Part shown: positions 8,646 to 16,803 of the stretch, piece by piece
Numbering within the stretch: position 1 is the stretch's first letter
Layout: each line of letters opens with the position of its first letter
Source of the DNA: Solirubrobacterales bacterium
GTDB taxonomy: Bacteria; Actinomycetota; Thermoleophilia; Solirubrobacterales; 70-9
Reading direction: 5' to 3'
Assembly (NCBI GenBank): GCA_025964255.1
Contig: JAOPZF010000218.1
Location: 1-48,144 of the forward strand
Length of the DNA stretch: 48,144 nt
Position numbers and translations under genes: made by a program
Notes under the pieces: generated by a model
Databases searched by the model: none
The model's input: only the letters and a program-made list of their open reading frames with translations
What the model was told of the DNA's origin: nothing

Positions 8646-9280
8646 GCGCCCGCGGTCGGCGCCGGCTTCTGGATGTACCGTCGGTAGATCCAGTAGAGGA
8701 CGGCGATGACGATCGCCGCGACGACGATGTAGTCGAGGATCGAAAGGTGTTCGCGCCACTTTTCCCATTCATCCCCGACCGCCCGGCCTAGCAATCCGAA
8801 GCCGACCACCCAGGGGAGCGAGCCGAGGGCGGTCAGCCAGGTGAAGCGCCAGAAGGGCATTTTCGCCAGCCCCGCGGGCAGCGAGATGAAGGCGCGCACC
8901 AGCGGGATGACGCGGCAGACGAGGACGGTGAGGTCACCGTGCTTCTGGAACCAGCCGTCGACCCGGGCCAGCCGCGCCGGGCTGACGTGGATCAGTTTGT
9001 TGCGTTCCATCAGATCGATGCGGCCGTAGTAGCCGATCGCGTAGGTGAGCCAGGAGCCCACCATGTTCCCGAGGAAGCCGGCGACCAGGATCGAGACCAG
9101 CGAGTGGTGGCCTTCGGACACCGTGAAACCGGCGAAAAGCATCACCGCCTCGCTCGGGATCGGGATGCAGGCCGAGCCCGCGCCCATCAGCAAGAAGACG
9201 CCCCAGAGCCCCGTGTCGTTGATCACGTTGACGCACAATTCGACGATCGGGCCGGTCAGGGAAGCTTGGGGGAGAAGCAT
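8642..9280 (-). CDS. DedA/SNARE-associated family membrane protein
   Basis: About 212 residues with several membrane helices. DedA proteins are now known as lipid flippases; some members recycle undecaprenyl phosphate, which suits the coupled uppP gene. Visible motifs are PSEAVMLFAGF near the N terminus and CRVIPLVRAFISLPAGLAKM in the middle (the conserved R-x-x-P-x-x-R region). The start at 9280 is chosen because TAGTGT ends 8 nt upstream; an upstream in-frame ATG at 9337 would overlap the divergent capD start. The stop overlaps uppP. Confidence 0.88.
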   Translation of the reverse strand: MLLPQASLTGPIVELCVNVINDTGLWGVFLLMGAGSACIPIPSEAVMLFAGFTVSEGHHSLVSILVAGFLGNMVGSWLTYAIGYYGRIDLMERNKLIHVSPARLARVDGWFQKHGDLTVLVCRVIPLVRAFISLPAGLAKMPFWRFTWLTALGSLPWVVGFGLLGRAVGDEWEKWREHLSILDYIVVAAIVIAVLYWIYRRYIQKPAPTAGA

Positions 9281-9288
9281 GCGGCGGC

Positions 9289-9326
9289 ACACTACAGCCC
9301 CAAACCTTAGAAACGGCACGTAAACT
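9289..9326. promoter_or_regulatory. Divergent dedA/capD promoters
   Basis: Minus-strand TAGTGT (9289-9294) lies 8 nt before the dedA ATG, and plus-strand TAAACT (9321-9326) lies 9 nt before the capD ATG. Neither start has a Shine-Dalgarno sequence, so both mRNAs would be leaderless or nearly so. No convincing -35 boxes are seen. Confidence 0.5.
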
Positions 9327-9335
9327 CGGCCGTTC

Positions 9336-11198
9336 ATGCGCCGGTTGAACCATCCCGTCTACCGGAACAGGCTGGGACAGATACTCGCTGACGCGGCACT
9401 TGTCGCGTTGGCCTACTTCCTCGCCTTCCAGCTGCGGTTCCTCGATGACCCGCACGGATGGCCGCACCGCTACGAGGTGCTCTTCGCCCAGTCGGTCGGC
9501 TTCGTCGTCGCCGGCAAGCTGATCGTCTTCGCCCTCGCCGGGCTCTACCAGAAGTGGTGGCGCTACGTCAGCGGTCGCGACTTCCTCTTCATCGGCCGCG
9601 CCATCGTGATCTCGAGCGCGCTGCTGGTGATCGCCTTCGCCGTCGTCCAGCCCTTCGACCACCGCCTGCCGCGCTCGGTCGAGGTGATCGACTTCATGCT
9701 GACGCTGATCCTGATCGCCGGCGCCCGCCTGCTGGTGCGGCTGATCATCGAGCGCCCCTCGAAGGGCGACCGCCTCCCCCGCCACGAGGTGCTCGTCGTC
9801 GGCGCCGGCAAAGGCGGCCAGATGGTGGTCCGCGAGCTGCGCCTCAACCCGGCCCTCGGCGGCACCGCGATCGGCTTCGTCGACGACGACCCGCGCAAGC
9901 GCGGGATGCGGATGAACGGTGGCGTCAAGGTCCTCGGCTCGACCGACGAGATCGCCCCGATCCTCGACGAGACCGAGCCCGACGAAGTGATCATCGCGAT
10001 CCCCTCGGCCCCGGGGACGCTGCGGGCCAAGGTCGTCGCCGCCTGCCGCGAGCGGCGCATCCGCGTCCGCACCCTGCCGACCGTCTTCGAGCTCCTCCGC
10101 GGCGGCGTCCAGCTCTCCAAACAGCTGCGAGAGGTCCAGGTCGAGGACGTGCTCGGGCGCGAGCCGATCGTCGTCGAGCTCGACCGCGTCGGCGCCTACC
10201 TGCACGACAAACGGGTGCTCGTCACCGGCGCCGGGGGCTCGATCGGCTCCGAGCTCTGCCGCCAGATCGCCCGCGTCAATCCCCGCCTGCTGGTGATGCT
10301 CGATCACGCCGAGGACAACCTCTTCGAGATCGAGCGCGAAATGCTCGACGAGCGCCACTTCTCCAACGCCGAGTCGGTCCTCGCCGACTGCCGCGAGCCG
10401 CACCGGATGATGGAGACGATGCAGCGCTTCAAGCCCGAGATCGTCTTCCACGCCGCCGCCTACAAGCACGTGCCGCTGATGGAGGCGAACCCGCTCGAGG
10501 CGGTCCGCAACAACGCGATCGCCACCCGGATCACGGCCGAAACCGCCGCCGCGGCGAAGGCCGAGCGCTTCGTCCTGATCTCGACCGACAAGGCGGTCAA
10601 CCCGTCGACCGTGATGGGCGCCTCGAAGGCGATGGCCGAGTGGATCGTCGAGGCCGCGGCGGAGCGTTACCCCGGCACCCGCTTCGCCTCGGTCCGCTTC
10701 GGCAACGTCCTCGCCTCCTCGGGCAGCGTGGTGCCGATCTTCCGCGGCCAGATCGAGCGCGGCGGCCCGGTCACCGTCACCCACCCGGAGATGACGCGGT
10801 TCTTCATGACGATCCCGGAGGCGGTGCAGCTGGTGATCCGCGCCGGTGACATCGGCACCGGCAAAGGCGAGGTGTTCGTCCTCGATATGGGCGAACCGGT
10901 GAAGATCGTCGACCTCGCCCACAACATGATCCGCCTCGCCGGCTACGAGCCGGAAAAGGACATTGCGGTCGAGTTCACCAAACCGCGCCCCGGCGAGAAG
11001 CTGCACGAGGTGCTGTTCTCCGAGCACGAGGCCCTCCAACCGACCGCCGCCAAACGCATCAACCGGGCGGTCCGGACGACGCCGCTCGACCCAGATTGGG
11101 TCGATTCGACTCTCGCCGAACTGGAAGCCATGGTTCTGGCCGGGGATGAGGCTAATTTGGCCGAACGGGTCGTAGACCTCATCGCCCAACCGCGGTGA
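9336..11198 (+). CDS. Polysaccharide biosynthesis nucleotide-sugar epimerase/dehydratase (CapD/WbpM-like)
   Basis: A 620-residue membrane-anchored enzyme. Four N-terminal helices (about 15-135) precede a first Rossmann-like domain with VVGAGKGGQMV (about 152-162). A second SDR-type domain begins at GAGGSIGSELCRQI (about 298) and continues with AAAYKHVPLMEAN (about 373) and LISTDKAVNPS, the signature of UDP-GlcNAc 4,6-dehydratases. Proteins of this build make UDP-4-keto-6-deoxy sugars for surface glycans. It opens the plus-strand envelope polysaccharide cluster. The exact sugar product cannot be read from the sequence. Confidence 0.92.
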   Translation: MRRLNHPVYRNRLGQILADAALVALAYFLAFQLRFLDDPHGWPHRYEVLFAQSVGFVVAGKLIVFALAGLYQKWWRYVSGRDFLFIGRAIVISSALLVIAFAVVQPFDHRLPRSVEVIDFMLTLILIAGARLLVRLIIERPSKGDRLPRHEVLVVGAGKGGQMVVRELRLNPALGGTAIGFVDDDPRKRGMRMNGGVKVLGSTDEIAPILDETEPDEVIIAIPSAPGTLRAKVVAACRERRIRVRTLPTVFELLRGGVQLSKQLREVQVEDVLGREPIVVELDRVGAYLHDKRVLVTGAGGSIGSELCRQIARVNPRLLVMLDHAEDNLFEIEREMLDERHFSNAESVLADCREPHRMMETMQRFKPEIVFHAAAYKHVPLMEANPLEAVRNNAIATRITAETAAAAKAERFVLISTDKAVNPSTVMGASKAMAEWIVEAAAERYPGTRFASVRFGNVLASSGSVVPIFRGQIERGGPVTVTHPEMTRFFMTIPEAVQLVIRAGDIGTGKGEVFVLDMGEPVKIVDLAHNMIRLAGYEPEKDIAVEFTKPRPGEKLHEVLFSEHEALQPTAAKRINRAVRTTPLDPDWVDSTLAELEAMVLAGDEANLAERVVDLIAQPR

Positions 11199-11239
11199 GG
11201 CGCTACAACCTCATGCTGGACGAGTAGCCTTCCGCAACT

Positions 11240-12055
11240 TTGCTGCACACGGTCGAAAGAATCGGCTCCTTCGCGGGCCTCGCGTCCTTCCTGGGCTTGG
11301 CGCTCTACGCCCTGCTGCTGTTCGCGCACGGCCGGGACATCCGCCGGCTGCGCGATTGGGCGGGCTCGGCGCCCGAGCGGGAAGCCGACCGGATGGCGCA
11401 GACGCAGACGATCGCCGCCCAGCGCGCCGAAGAGCTGCGCGAGCTCGAGGAGTCGCGGACGGCCGAGCACGACGCGATCGAGATGCGCGAGACGCGGCGC
11501 CAGCGGCGCGAGGAAGGCCTGCCCGAACTCACCCGCGGCGAGCGCTTCCGCGAGCGCTTCTCCGGCTTCGGCGAATCGCTCTCCCGCCCGGCCCTGCTGA
11601 TCGTGCTGTTCGTCGTCTTCGTCCTCGTCGCCGGCGGCGTCGCCTACGCGGTGCTGAACAGCGGCGGCGGCAGCAGCAGCAACGGCAGCGGCGGTACCAA
11701 GACCGGCAGCCGTGAAGGCCAGAAGGGCAAGACGACGGCGAAGTCCAAGGCGGTCCAGCCGGGCGAAATCGAAGTCGCGGTGCTGAACGGGACCGCCTCG
11801 GAGGGCCTCGCGGCGACCTGGGGCGGCAAGGTCGAAGAACAGGGCTTCGAACTCGGCGCCGTCACCAACACCGAATCGGAATTCGAAGACTCGGTCGTGA
11901 TGTTCAAGCCGGGCCGGGAGCCGGAAGCCAAAGTGGTGGCCCAGCGCCTCTCGATCTCGAAAGTGCAGCCGATGATCAGCGAAGTCGCAGCGGTCTCGGG
12001 CGGCGCCAACGTCTCGGTTGTCGTCGGCGAGGACAATGCCCCGCCGGAAGGCTGA
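11240..12055 (+). CDS. LytR_C-domain membrane protein with cytoplasmic coiled coil
   Basis: A 271-residue protein. A first helix (about 9-28) is followed by a highly charged helical stretch (about 30-110, rich in E, R and A), a second helix (about 116-137), a Gly/Ser linker and a C-terminal LytR_C domain from about residue 176 (EVAVLNGTASEGLAA, VVMFKPGREPEAKVVAQRL). LytR_C domains normally follow an LCP glycopolymer-ligase domain, which is absent here, so this is more likely an accessory or scaffold. TTG start, 9 nt after TAGCCT. Glutamates after the second helix are mostly GAA. It overlaps the next gene by 20 bases. Confidence 0.8.
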   Translation: MLHTVERIGSFAGLASFLGLALYALLLFAHGRDIRRLRDWAGSAPEREADRMAQTQTIAAQRAEELRELEESRTAEHDAIEMRETRRQRREEGLPELTRGERFRERFSGFGESLSRPALLIVLFVVFVLVAGGVAYAVLNSGGGSSSNGSGGTKTGSREGQKGKTTAKSKAVQPGEIEVAVLNGTASEGLAATWGGKVEEQGFELGAVTNTESEFEDSVVMFKPGREPEAKVVAQRLSISKVQPMISEVAAVSGGANVSVVVGEDNAPPEG

Positions 12056-12473
12056 CGCGGCCGCCGTCGTCTTCGCGCTGCTCGTAGTCGCCACCGTCGC
12101 CGCCTTCGCCTACGCCCAGCGGGTCAAGCGTGACCCGCTGCTGGTCGACCGGGTCGAAATCGGCCACAAGAAGTCGAACGTATTCACGCCGAAGGGCCAG
12201 TGCGATCGGCGGATCAAGCTGAAGTTCCGGACGACGACCTCCAACGACGGGACGGTCGAGGTCATCCGGCCGGGCGGTGAAATCGTCAGCGTCCTGGCGA
12301 AGGAAGAATTCCTCAAGCGCTACTCGATCCACACCTACTTCTGGAACGGGAAGAACGACGACGGCGTGATTCAGCCCGCGGGGCGGTACCGGATGCGCGT
12401 GTTGCTCGAAGACGAAGGGCGTGAGCTGACCCTCCCCGGCACGATCCGCCTGCACGACCGAGGCCACTGTTGA
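12036..12473 (+). CDS. Secreted/anchored protein with FlgD-like Ig fold
   Basis: About 145 residues. An N-terminal signal anchor AAAVVFALLVVATVAAFAYA precedes a small beta-rich domain ending in YFWNGKNDDGVIQPAGRYRM, the pattern of FlgD-type Ig-like repeats. No flagellar genes are present, so an extracytoplasmic adhesion or assembly role is inferred from fold only. ATG at 12036 is preferred; GTG at 12018 is in frame. The gene begins inside the LytR_C gene and its stop overlaps the TTG start of the polymerase gene, so the three are a coupled set. Glutamate is mostly GAA. Confidence 0.72.
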   Translation: MPRRKADAAAVVFALLVVATVAAFAYAQRVKRDPLLVDRVEIGHKKSNVFTPKGQCDRRIKLKFRTTTSNDGTVEVIRPGGEIVSVLAKEEFLKRYSIHTYFWNGKNDDGVIQPAGRYRMRVLLEDEGRELTLPGTIRLHDRGHC

Positions 12474-13987
12474 GCTCGAGCGACTTCCTCTCCGGCGCGG
12501 GCGTGCTGATCGCTGCGGCCTGCGCCTGCGCCTCGATCCTGCTCCCCGCCGGGCGGGTGCGGAGCGCCGCGATGCTGACCGCGCTGGTCCTCTTCCCGAT
12601 CCTCATCCTCGGCGACCAGTGGCACAACCACCAGATCGTCGAACTCCGCCACCACGAGGCCAAAGCGGCCGTCGCGGTCATCGTCGGGGTCGTCCTGGTG
12701 GTCGTCCTGGCCTGGGTGTTCGTCCGCTGGCCGATCCTGATGCCGCTCTCGATCATCGGCACGCTCCCCTTCCGCATCCCGCTCGAATCGGGCGGCGAAT
12801 CGGCCAACCTGCTGGTCCCGCTCTACGTCGTCATCGGCGCGGGCGTCCTCGCGGCGATCTTCCTGCCGCCGCCGGCCGAGAAACGCAGGCCGCGGTGGGT
12901 GGCCAAAACGCTCGCCATCTTCGTCATGGTCTACGCGCTGCAGGCGCTCTACTCGGAGGACTTCTCCAAAGGGCTGCAGGAAGTCTGCTTCTTCCTCGTC
13001 CCCTTCACGCTCGCCTACATCCTCCTGCGCGAGCTGCCCTGGGACCGTCGCCTGCTCTTCTGGGCCTTCTGCCTGGTCGTCGGCGAGGCCGTCCTCTTCG
13101 TCCTGATCGGCAGCGTCGAGTACCTCAGCCGCAGCCTCTTCTGGAACGAGGCGGTGATCCGCTCGAATGAATTCCACACCTACTTCCGGGTCAACTCGAT
13201 GTTCTGGGACCCGAACATCTACGGCCGCTACCTCGCCCTGGTGCTGGTCGTCGTGACGACCGCGCTCCTGTGGGTCAAGGGCAGGCGCAACTTCTGGACG
13301 CTCGCGGGGCTGATCCTGATCCTCTGGCTCGGCCTCGCGCAGACCTTCAGCCAGTCGAGCTTCATCGCCCTGCTCGCGGGCCTCGCGCTGCTTGCGGCGC
13401 TGCGCTGGTCGTGGCGATGGACGCTGGCGGTGGTCTTGGTCGGGGCCGTCCTCGGCGCCGTCGTCGTCCTCTTCGTCGGCGGCAAGTCGCTCACCTCCGA
13501 CCGCTTCAACGTCGATACCTCGGGCCGCGGCCACCTGATCTCGGGCGGCGCCGAACTGTTCTCCGAAAGGCCGCTCTGGGGCTACGGCTCGGGCTCCTTC
13601 CAGAAGGCCTACGAGAACCACCTGGCCAAGTCGAAGGCGCCGGTGACGGTCTCCCACACCGAGCCGGTGACCGTAGGCGCCGAGCAGGGCCTGATCGGGC
13701 TCGCCGCCTACGTCGCCCTGATCGTCGTCGCGCTGTGGACGATGGGCGCGGGGCTGTGGGCGCGCGGGCCGGACCGTCGGGTGACCATCTTCGACGTCGC
13801 CCGCGCCGCGGTACTGGCCGCCTTCGTCGCGTTGCTGGTCCACACGATGGCCTACGCCGGGTTCTTCCAAGATCCGATCACCTGGGTTTTGCTAGCCGTG
13901 GGAGCGTCATTGGCGGCCTCTGACCGGCGCATCTCGGCGTCCTCGGTCGCTCGCGTGCAGAGCACGCCACGCTCCCTGCGTCCTTGA
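12470..13987 (+). CDS. O-antigen ligase/polymerase-like membrane protein (Wzy_C)
   Basis: A 505-residue protein with roughly twelve hydrophobic helices. The long extracytoplasmic loop (about 345-400) carries the family features ISGGAELFSERPLWGYGSGS and SHTEPVTVGAEQGLIG. It probably polymerises or ligates undecaprenyl-linked oligosaccharides at the outer face of the membrane. TTG start overlapping the previous stop (TTGA at 12470-12473). It is followed by a Wzx-like flippase, giving a Wzx/Wzy-type pathway. Confidence 0.87.
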   Translation: MSSSDFLSGAGVLIAAACACASILLPAGRVRSAAMLTALVLFPILILGDQWHNHQIVELRHHEAKAAVAVIVGVVLVVVLAWVFVRWPILMPLSIIGTLPFRIPLESGGESANLLVPLYVVIGAGVLAAIFLPPPAEKRRPRWVAKTLAIFVMVYALQALYSEDFSKGLQEVCFFLVPFTLAYILLRELPWDRRLLFWAFCLVVGEAVLFVLIGSVEYLSRSLFWNEAVIRSNEFHTYFRVNSMFWDPNIYGRYLALVLVVVTTALLWVKGRRNFWTLAGLILILWLGLAQTFSQSSFIALLAGLALLAALRWSWRWTLAVVLVGAVLGAVVVLFVGGKSLTSDRFNVDTSGRGHLISGGAELFSERPLWGYGSGSFQKAYENHLAKSKAPVTVSHTEPVTVGAEQGLIGLAAYVALIVVALWTMGAGLWARGPDRRVTIFDVARAAVLAAFVALLVHTMAYAGFFQDPITWVLLAVGASLAASDRRISASSVARVQSTPRSLRP

Positions 13988-14018
13988 CCTGCTTGGTCAG
14001 CGACCGCCAGGGCCGTTC

Positions 14019-14024
14019 TAGGGT
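14019..14024 (+). promoter_or_regulatory. -10 box of the flippase gene
   Basis: TAGGGT is followed by 6 nt and the GTG start at 14031, which implies a leaderless mRNA. The upstream TTGACC (13984) and TTGGTC (13993) are badly spaced for a -35. Confidence 0.45.
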
Positions 14025-14030
14025 GGTCGC

Positions 14031-15605
14031 GTGTCGGGATATCTAAAGCGCCTCGCCACCACCGGCGCCGCCTACACGGCGGCGAGCATCCTCTCGAAGC
14101 TGATCGCGGTCGGGTTGCTGCCGCTCTACACGCGGCACCTCGAAACCGCCGACTACGGCGCCGCCGAACTCCTCTTCGCCGCCGTCGTGACCGCCAGCAT
14201 CGTCGTCCGCCTGGGTCTGATCGAGTCGGTGCTGCGCTTCTACTACCGCGACGACGAGGACCCCGACCGGGTCGTCGCGGCAACCTTCTCCGGCCTCTTC
14301 TGGTTCTCGACCATCGGCGCGCTGATCGCCCTGCCGTTCGCCCGACCGCTCGCGGAACTGGTGCTGGACCTCCACAACCCGGCCGAACTCCAGACCGGCA
14401 CCGAACTCACCCGGATCGCGATCGGCGGCCTCTGGGTGCTGACGATGTTCGAATACCTGCTGACGCTCTACCGCCTCGACGAGCGCGCCCGGGCCTACTT
14501 CATCACGACGATTACCAACGTCGTCGCGACGATCGCGCTGACGATCGTCCTCGTCGTCGGCTTCGGCGACGGGGCGCGCGGCCTGCTGCTCGGCTCCTAC
14601 GCCTCCGGCGCCGTCTTCGTCGTCGCCTTGATCTTCGAGCAGCGCCGTCGCCTGACCCTGCGGCTCGAGCTGCCGCTACTTCGCCGGCTCCTGCGCTTCG
14701 GCCTACCGACGATGCCCGCGGAGGTCAGTCTTTACCTGCTCAATTTCGCCGACCGGCTGATCATCACCCGCAGCGTCGGCGGCCGCGCCGGACTCGCCGA
14801 GGCGGGCCTCTATTCGGTCGGGGTGAAGTTCGCGCAGGCGGTCAACGTCCTCGTCCGCGGCTTCCAGCTCGCCTGGCCGCCGCTCGCCTACTCGATCCGC
14901 GACGACGACGAGGCACGCCACACCTACGCCACCGTCATCACCCTCTTCCTCGCCGCCTGCACCTGGCTGGTGGTCGGCCTCTGGTTACTGGCGATCTACC
15001 TGATCTCCTTCTTCACCGCGGCCAAATATCACGACGCCTACGAAGTGGTCGGCCTGGTCGCCACCGGCGTCACCCTCTACTCGCTCTACATGGTGATGGT
15101 GGTGATCCTCGGCCGCACCGGGCGCACCGAGTACAACCTGCCGGCGGCGCTCGCGGCGCTGATCTCGAACGTCGCCCTGAACCTGATCCTGGTGCCGCCG
15201 CTGGGGATCGTCGGCGCCGGCCTGGCGCTGGTCGCCTCCTACCTGGTCGTGACCGCGCTGATGTACTGGTTCACCGAGCGGCTCTTCCCGGTTCCCTACG
15301 AATGGGGCCGCCTCGCCCGCGTCCTCTTCGCCGCCGCGGCGCTGATCGCCCTGGGGGAACTGGTGATGCCGACCGCGGGCCTCGGCGGCCTGGTCGGGCG
15401 CCTCTTCCTGGCGCTGCTCTATCCCCTCGTCCTCCTCGTCACCGGCTTCTTCACCGACGAAGAGCGCGGCTGGCTGGCGCGCCTGCGCCATCCCCGCGAG
15501 CTGGCGGCCAGCTTCGCCGCGATCCGCGCCCGTCCCGCCGCGGTCGACGGCAGCCCCGGCGAGCTCTACGAAGCCGAGCGCATGGACGAGGACACCCTCC
15601 TCTAG
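14031..15605 (+). CDS. Wzx-like polysaccharide flippase (MOP superfamily)
   Basis: A 524-residue integral membrane protein with about 12-14 helices that moves lipid-linked oligosaccharides across the membrane. The opening TTGAAYTAASILSKLIAVGL and YTRHLETADYGAAEL are typical of the polysaccharide biosynthesis protein family. A charged C-terminal tail of about 50 residues extends past the last helix. GTG start. It follows the Wzy-like gene and probably acts before it on the same glycan. Confidence 0.9.
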   Translation: MSGYLKRLATTGAAYTAASILSKLIAVGLLPLYTRHLETADYGAAELLFAAVVTASIVVRLGLIESVLRFYYRDDEDPDRVVAATFSGLFWFSTIGALIALPFARPLAELVLDLHNPAELQTGTELTRIAIGGLWVLTMFEYLLTLYRLDERARAYFITTITNVVATIALTIVLVVGFGDGARGLLLGSYASGAVFVVALIFEQRRRLTLRLELPLLRRLLRFGLPTMPAEVSLYLLNFADRLIITRSVGGRAGLAEAGLYSVGVKFAQAVNVLVRGFQLAWPPLAYSIRDDDEARHTYATVITLFLAACTWLVVGLWLLAIYLISFFTAAKYHDAYEVVGLVATGVTLYSLYMVMVVILGRTGRTEYNLPAALAALISNVALNLILVPPLGIVGAGLALVASYLVVTALMYWFTERLFPVPYEWGRLARVLFAAAALIALGELVMPTAGLGGLVGRLFLALLYPLVLLVTGFFTDEERGWLARLRHPRELAASFAAIRARPAAVDGSPGELYEAERMDEDTLL

Positions 15606-15650
15606 GCAGAATCTTCACGTCTGCCTTGCGGCGTGGTCCATACTGGATCG

Positions 15651-15839
15651 ATGTTCTCTTCCATCGGTCCCCTTGAGATCGCCATCGTCTTGATCATCGC
15701 CGTCCTCGTCCTCGGCCCGAAAAAGCTGCCGGAGGCGGGGCGTGGCCTCGGTCGGAGCATGCGCGAGTTCAAATCGGGCATCACCGGAATCTCGGGCGAC
15801 TCCGAGAAGCCGGCGAAGTCCGAGACGAAAACCGACTAG
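15651..15839 (+). CDS. tatA: Twin-arginine translocase subunit TatA
   Basis: A 62-residue protein with the TatA plan: a short N terminus with IGPLEIAIVLIIAVLVLGPK as the membrane helix, then the amphipathic helix KLPEAGRGLGRSMREF with its FG-like hinge replaced by LG, then a charged tail. TatA forms the translocation pore for folded proteins together with TatC, which is not in the window. The ATG at 15651 is preferred over an upstream GTG; CATACT lies 6 nt before it. Its stop shares CTAG (15836-15839) with the convergent glycosyltransferase. Confidence 0.9.
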   Translation: MFSSIGPLEIAIVLIIAVLVLGPKKLPEAGRGLGRSMREFKSGITGISGDSEKPAKSETKTD

Positions 15840-16753
15840 CCAGCTTCGGCTCGGTCGCGGATCCCGGCGCCGCGCGCCGGGAAGAGGGCCTGCCTGGCGT
15901 GGGCCCGGTAGATCTCGGCCGGTTGGCCGGGGATGACTGAGGCCGCGAGGGCGCGCGCCGCGTAGGACCAGGCGGTGAGGACGCGGACCGCGAGCGCCGC
16001 AACTCGCCCGTGGTGCTTGCGCATGTAGAGGTCGCGGTTGCGGTGGAATTCGACGATCCGCGGCAGCCCGTCGGCGAGGTCATTGGAGAGCTGGTTGTGG
16101 TGGACGGCGGCGGCGGCGGGGACGAAGAGCTCGTGCCGGCCGGCTTTGGCGAGTCGCTTGGCGAAATCGCACTCGTCGTAGTAGACGAAGAAGTCGGGGT
16201 CCATGAAGCCGATCTGGGCGGCCGCCTCGCGGCGGACCATCAGCGCGCTCGACTGCGCCCAATCGACCCGGCGGGTCTGCCTGCCGGTGCTCTGGACGGT
16301 CGTCCAGCGGTGCAGGAAGAGTGCCCCGGCGAGCGCGGTGCCGACGCCGGGGAAGCGCCAGGCGCAGGGGTAGGGGGCGCCGTTGGCGTCGAGCAGCTGC
16401 GGCGTCGCGGCGCCGGCCCCGGGATCGTTTTCGAGCGCCGCGAGCAGGACCGCGGTCGTGCCCGGCCGTAGTTCGGAGTCCTCGTTCAGCAGTAGGCAGA
16501 AGGTCCCCTTTGCCCGTTCCATCAGCAGCGAGTCGTTCTCGGCCTTCCCGGTCGGCCGCTCCCGCTCGATCAGCTCGACGTCGCCCCCGAACGTCCGCAC
16601 CGCGGCCGCCGACCCGTCGGTCGAGGCGTTGTCAAGCACGAGGATCTCCCGCTCGACCCCGACCGGGTGTGTTGCCTCGATCGCCGCCAGGCAGGCGCGC
16701 AAGAACTCGCGCCCGTTCGTGTTCACCACGCAGTAGGAAATGTCGACGGCCAA
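15836..16753 (-). CDS. Family 2 glycosyltransferase (rhamnosyltransferase-like)
   Basis: About 305 residues, GT-A fold, cytoplasmic. Motifs in order: DISYCVVNTNGREFL, LVLDNASTDGS for the nucleotide sugar, LLLNEDSEL as the metal-binding DxD equivalent, and FMDPDFFVYYDECDFAKRL, typical of rhamnosyltransferase-type GT2 enzymes. A C-terminal amphipathic stretch may touch the membrane. The TTG start at 16753 is preferred because TATCGT lies exactly 7 nt upstream on this strand; longer in-frame starts would run into the divergent glycosyltransferase promoter. Confidence 0.87.
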   Translation of the reverse strand: MAVDISYCVVNTNGREFLRACLAAIEATHPVGVEREILVLDNASTDGSAAAVRTFGGDVELIERERPTGKAENDSLLMERAKGTFCLLLNEDSELRPGTTAVLLAALENDPGAGAATPQLLDANGAPYPCAWRFPGVGTALAGALFLHRWTTVQSTGRQTRRVDWAQSSALMVRREAAAQIGFMDPDFFVYYDECDFAKRLAKAGRHELFVPAAAAVHHNQLSNDLADGLPRIVEFHRNRDLYMRKHHGRVAALAVRVLTAWSYAARALAASVIPGQPAEIYRAHARQALFPARGAGIRDRAEAG

Positions 16754-16803
16754 GGGGGCCACGATAATCGCCGACACCCATCGTGTTACGGGACCCTCAA
16801 CAC

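Noticed and set aside
8934-11189. A 751-codon open frame on the minus strand opposite the CapD-like gene.
   Set aside because: Composition is D/R/H/L-rich without any family motif, and it is the antisense shadow of a clear gene; very GC-rich DNA leaves such frames open.
13984-14024. TTGACC as the -35 partner of TAGGGT before the flippase gene.
   Set aside because: The spacer is 29 bases, too long for a normal promoter; only the -10 is kept.
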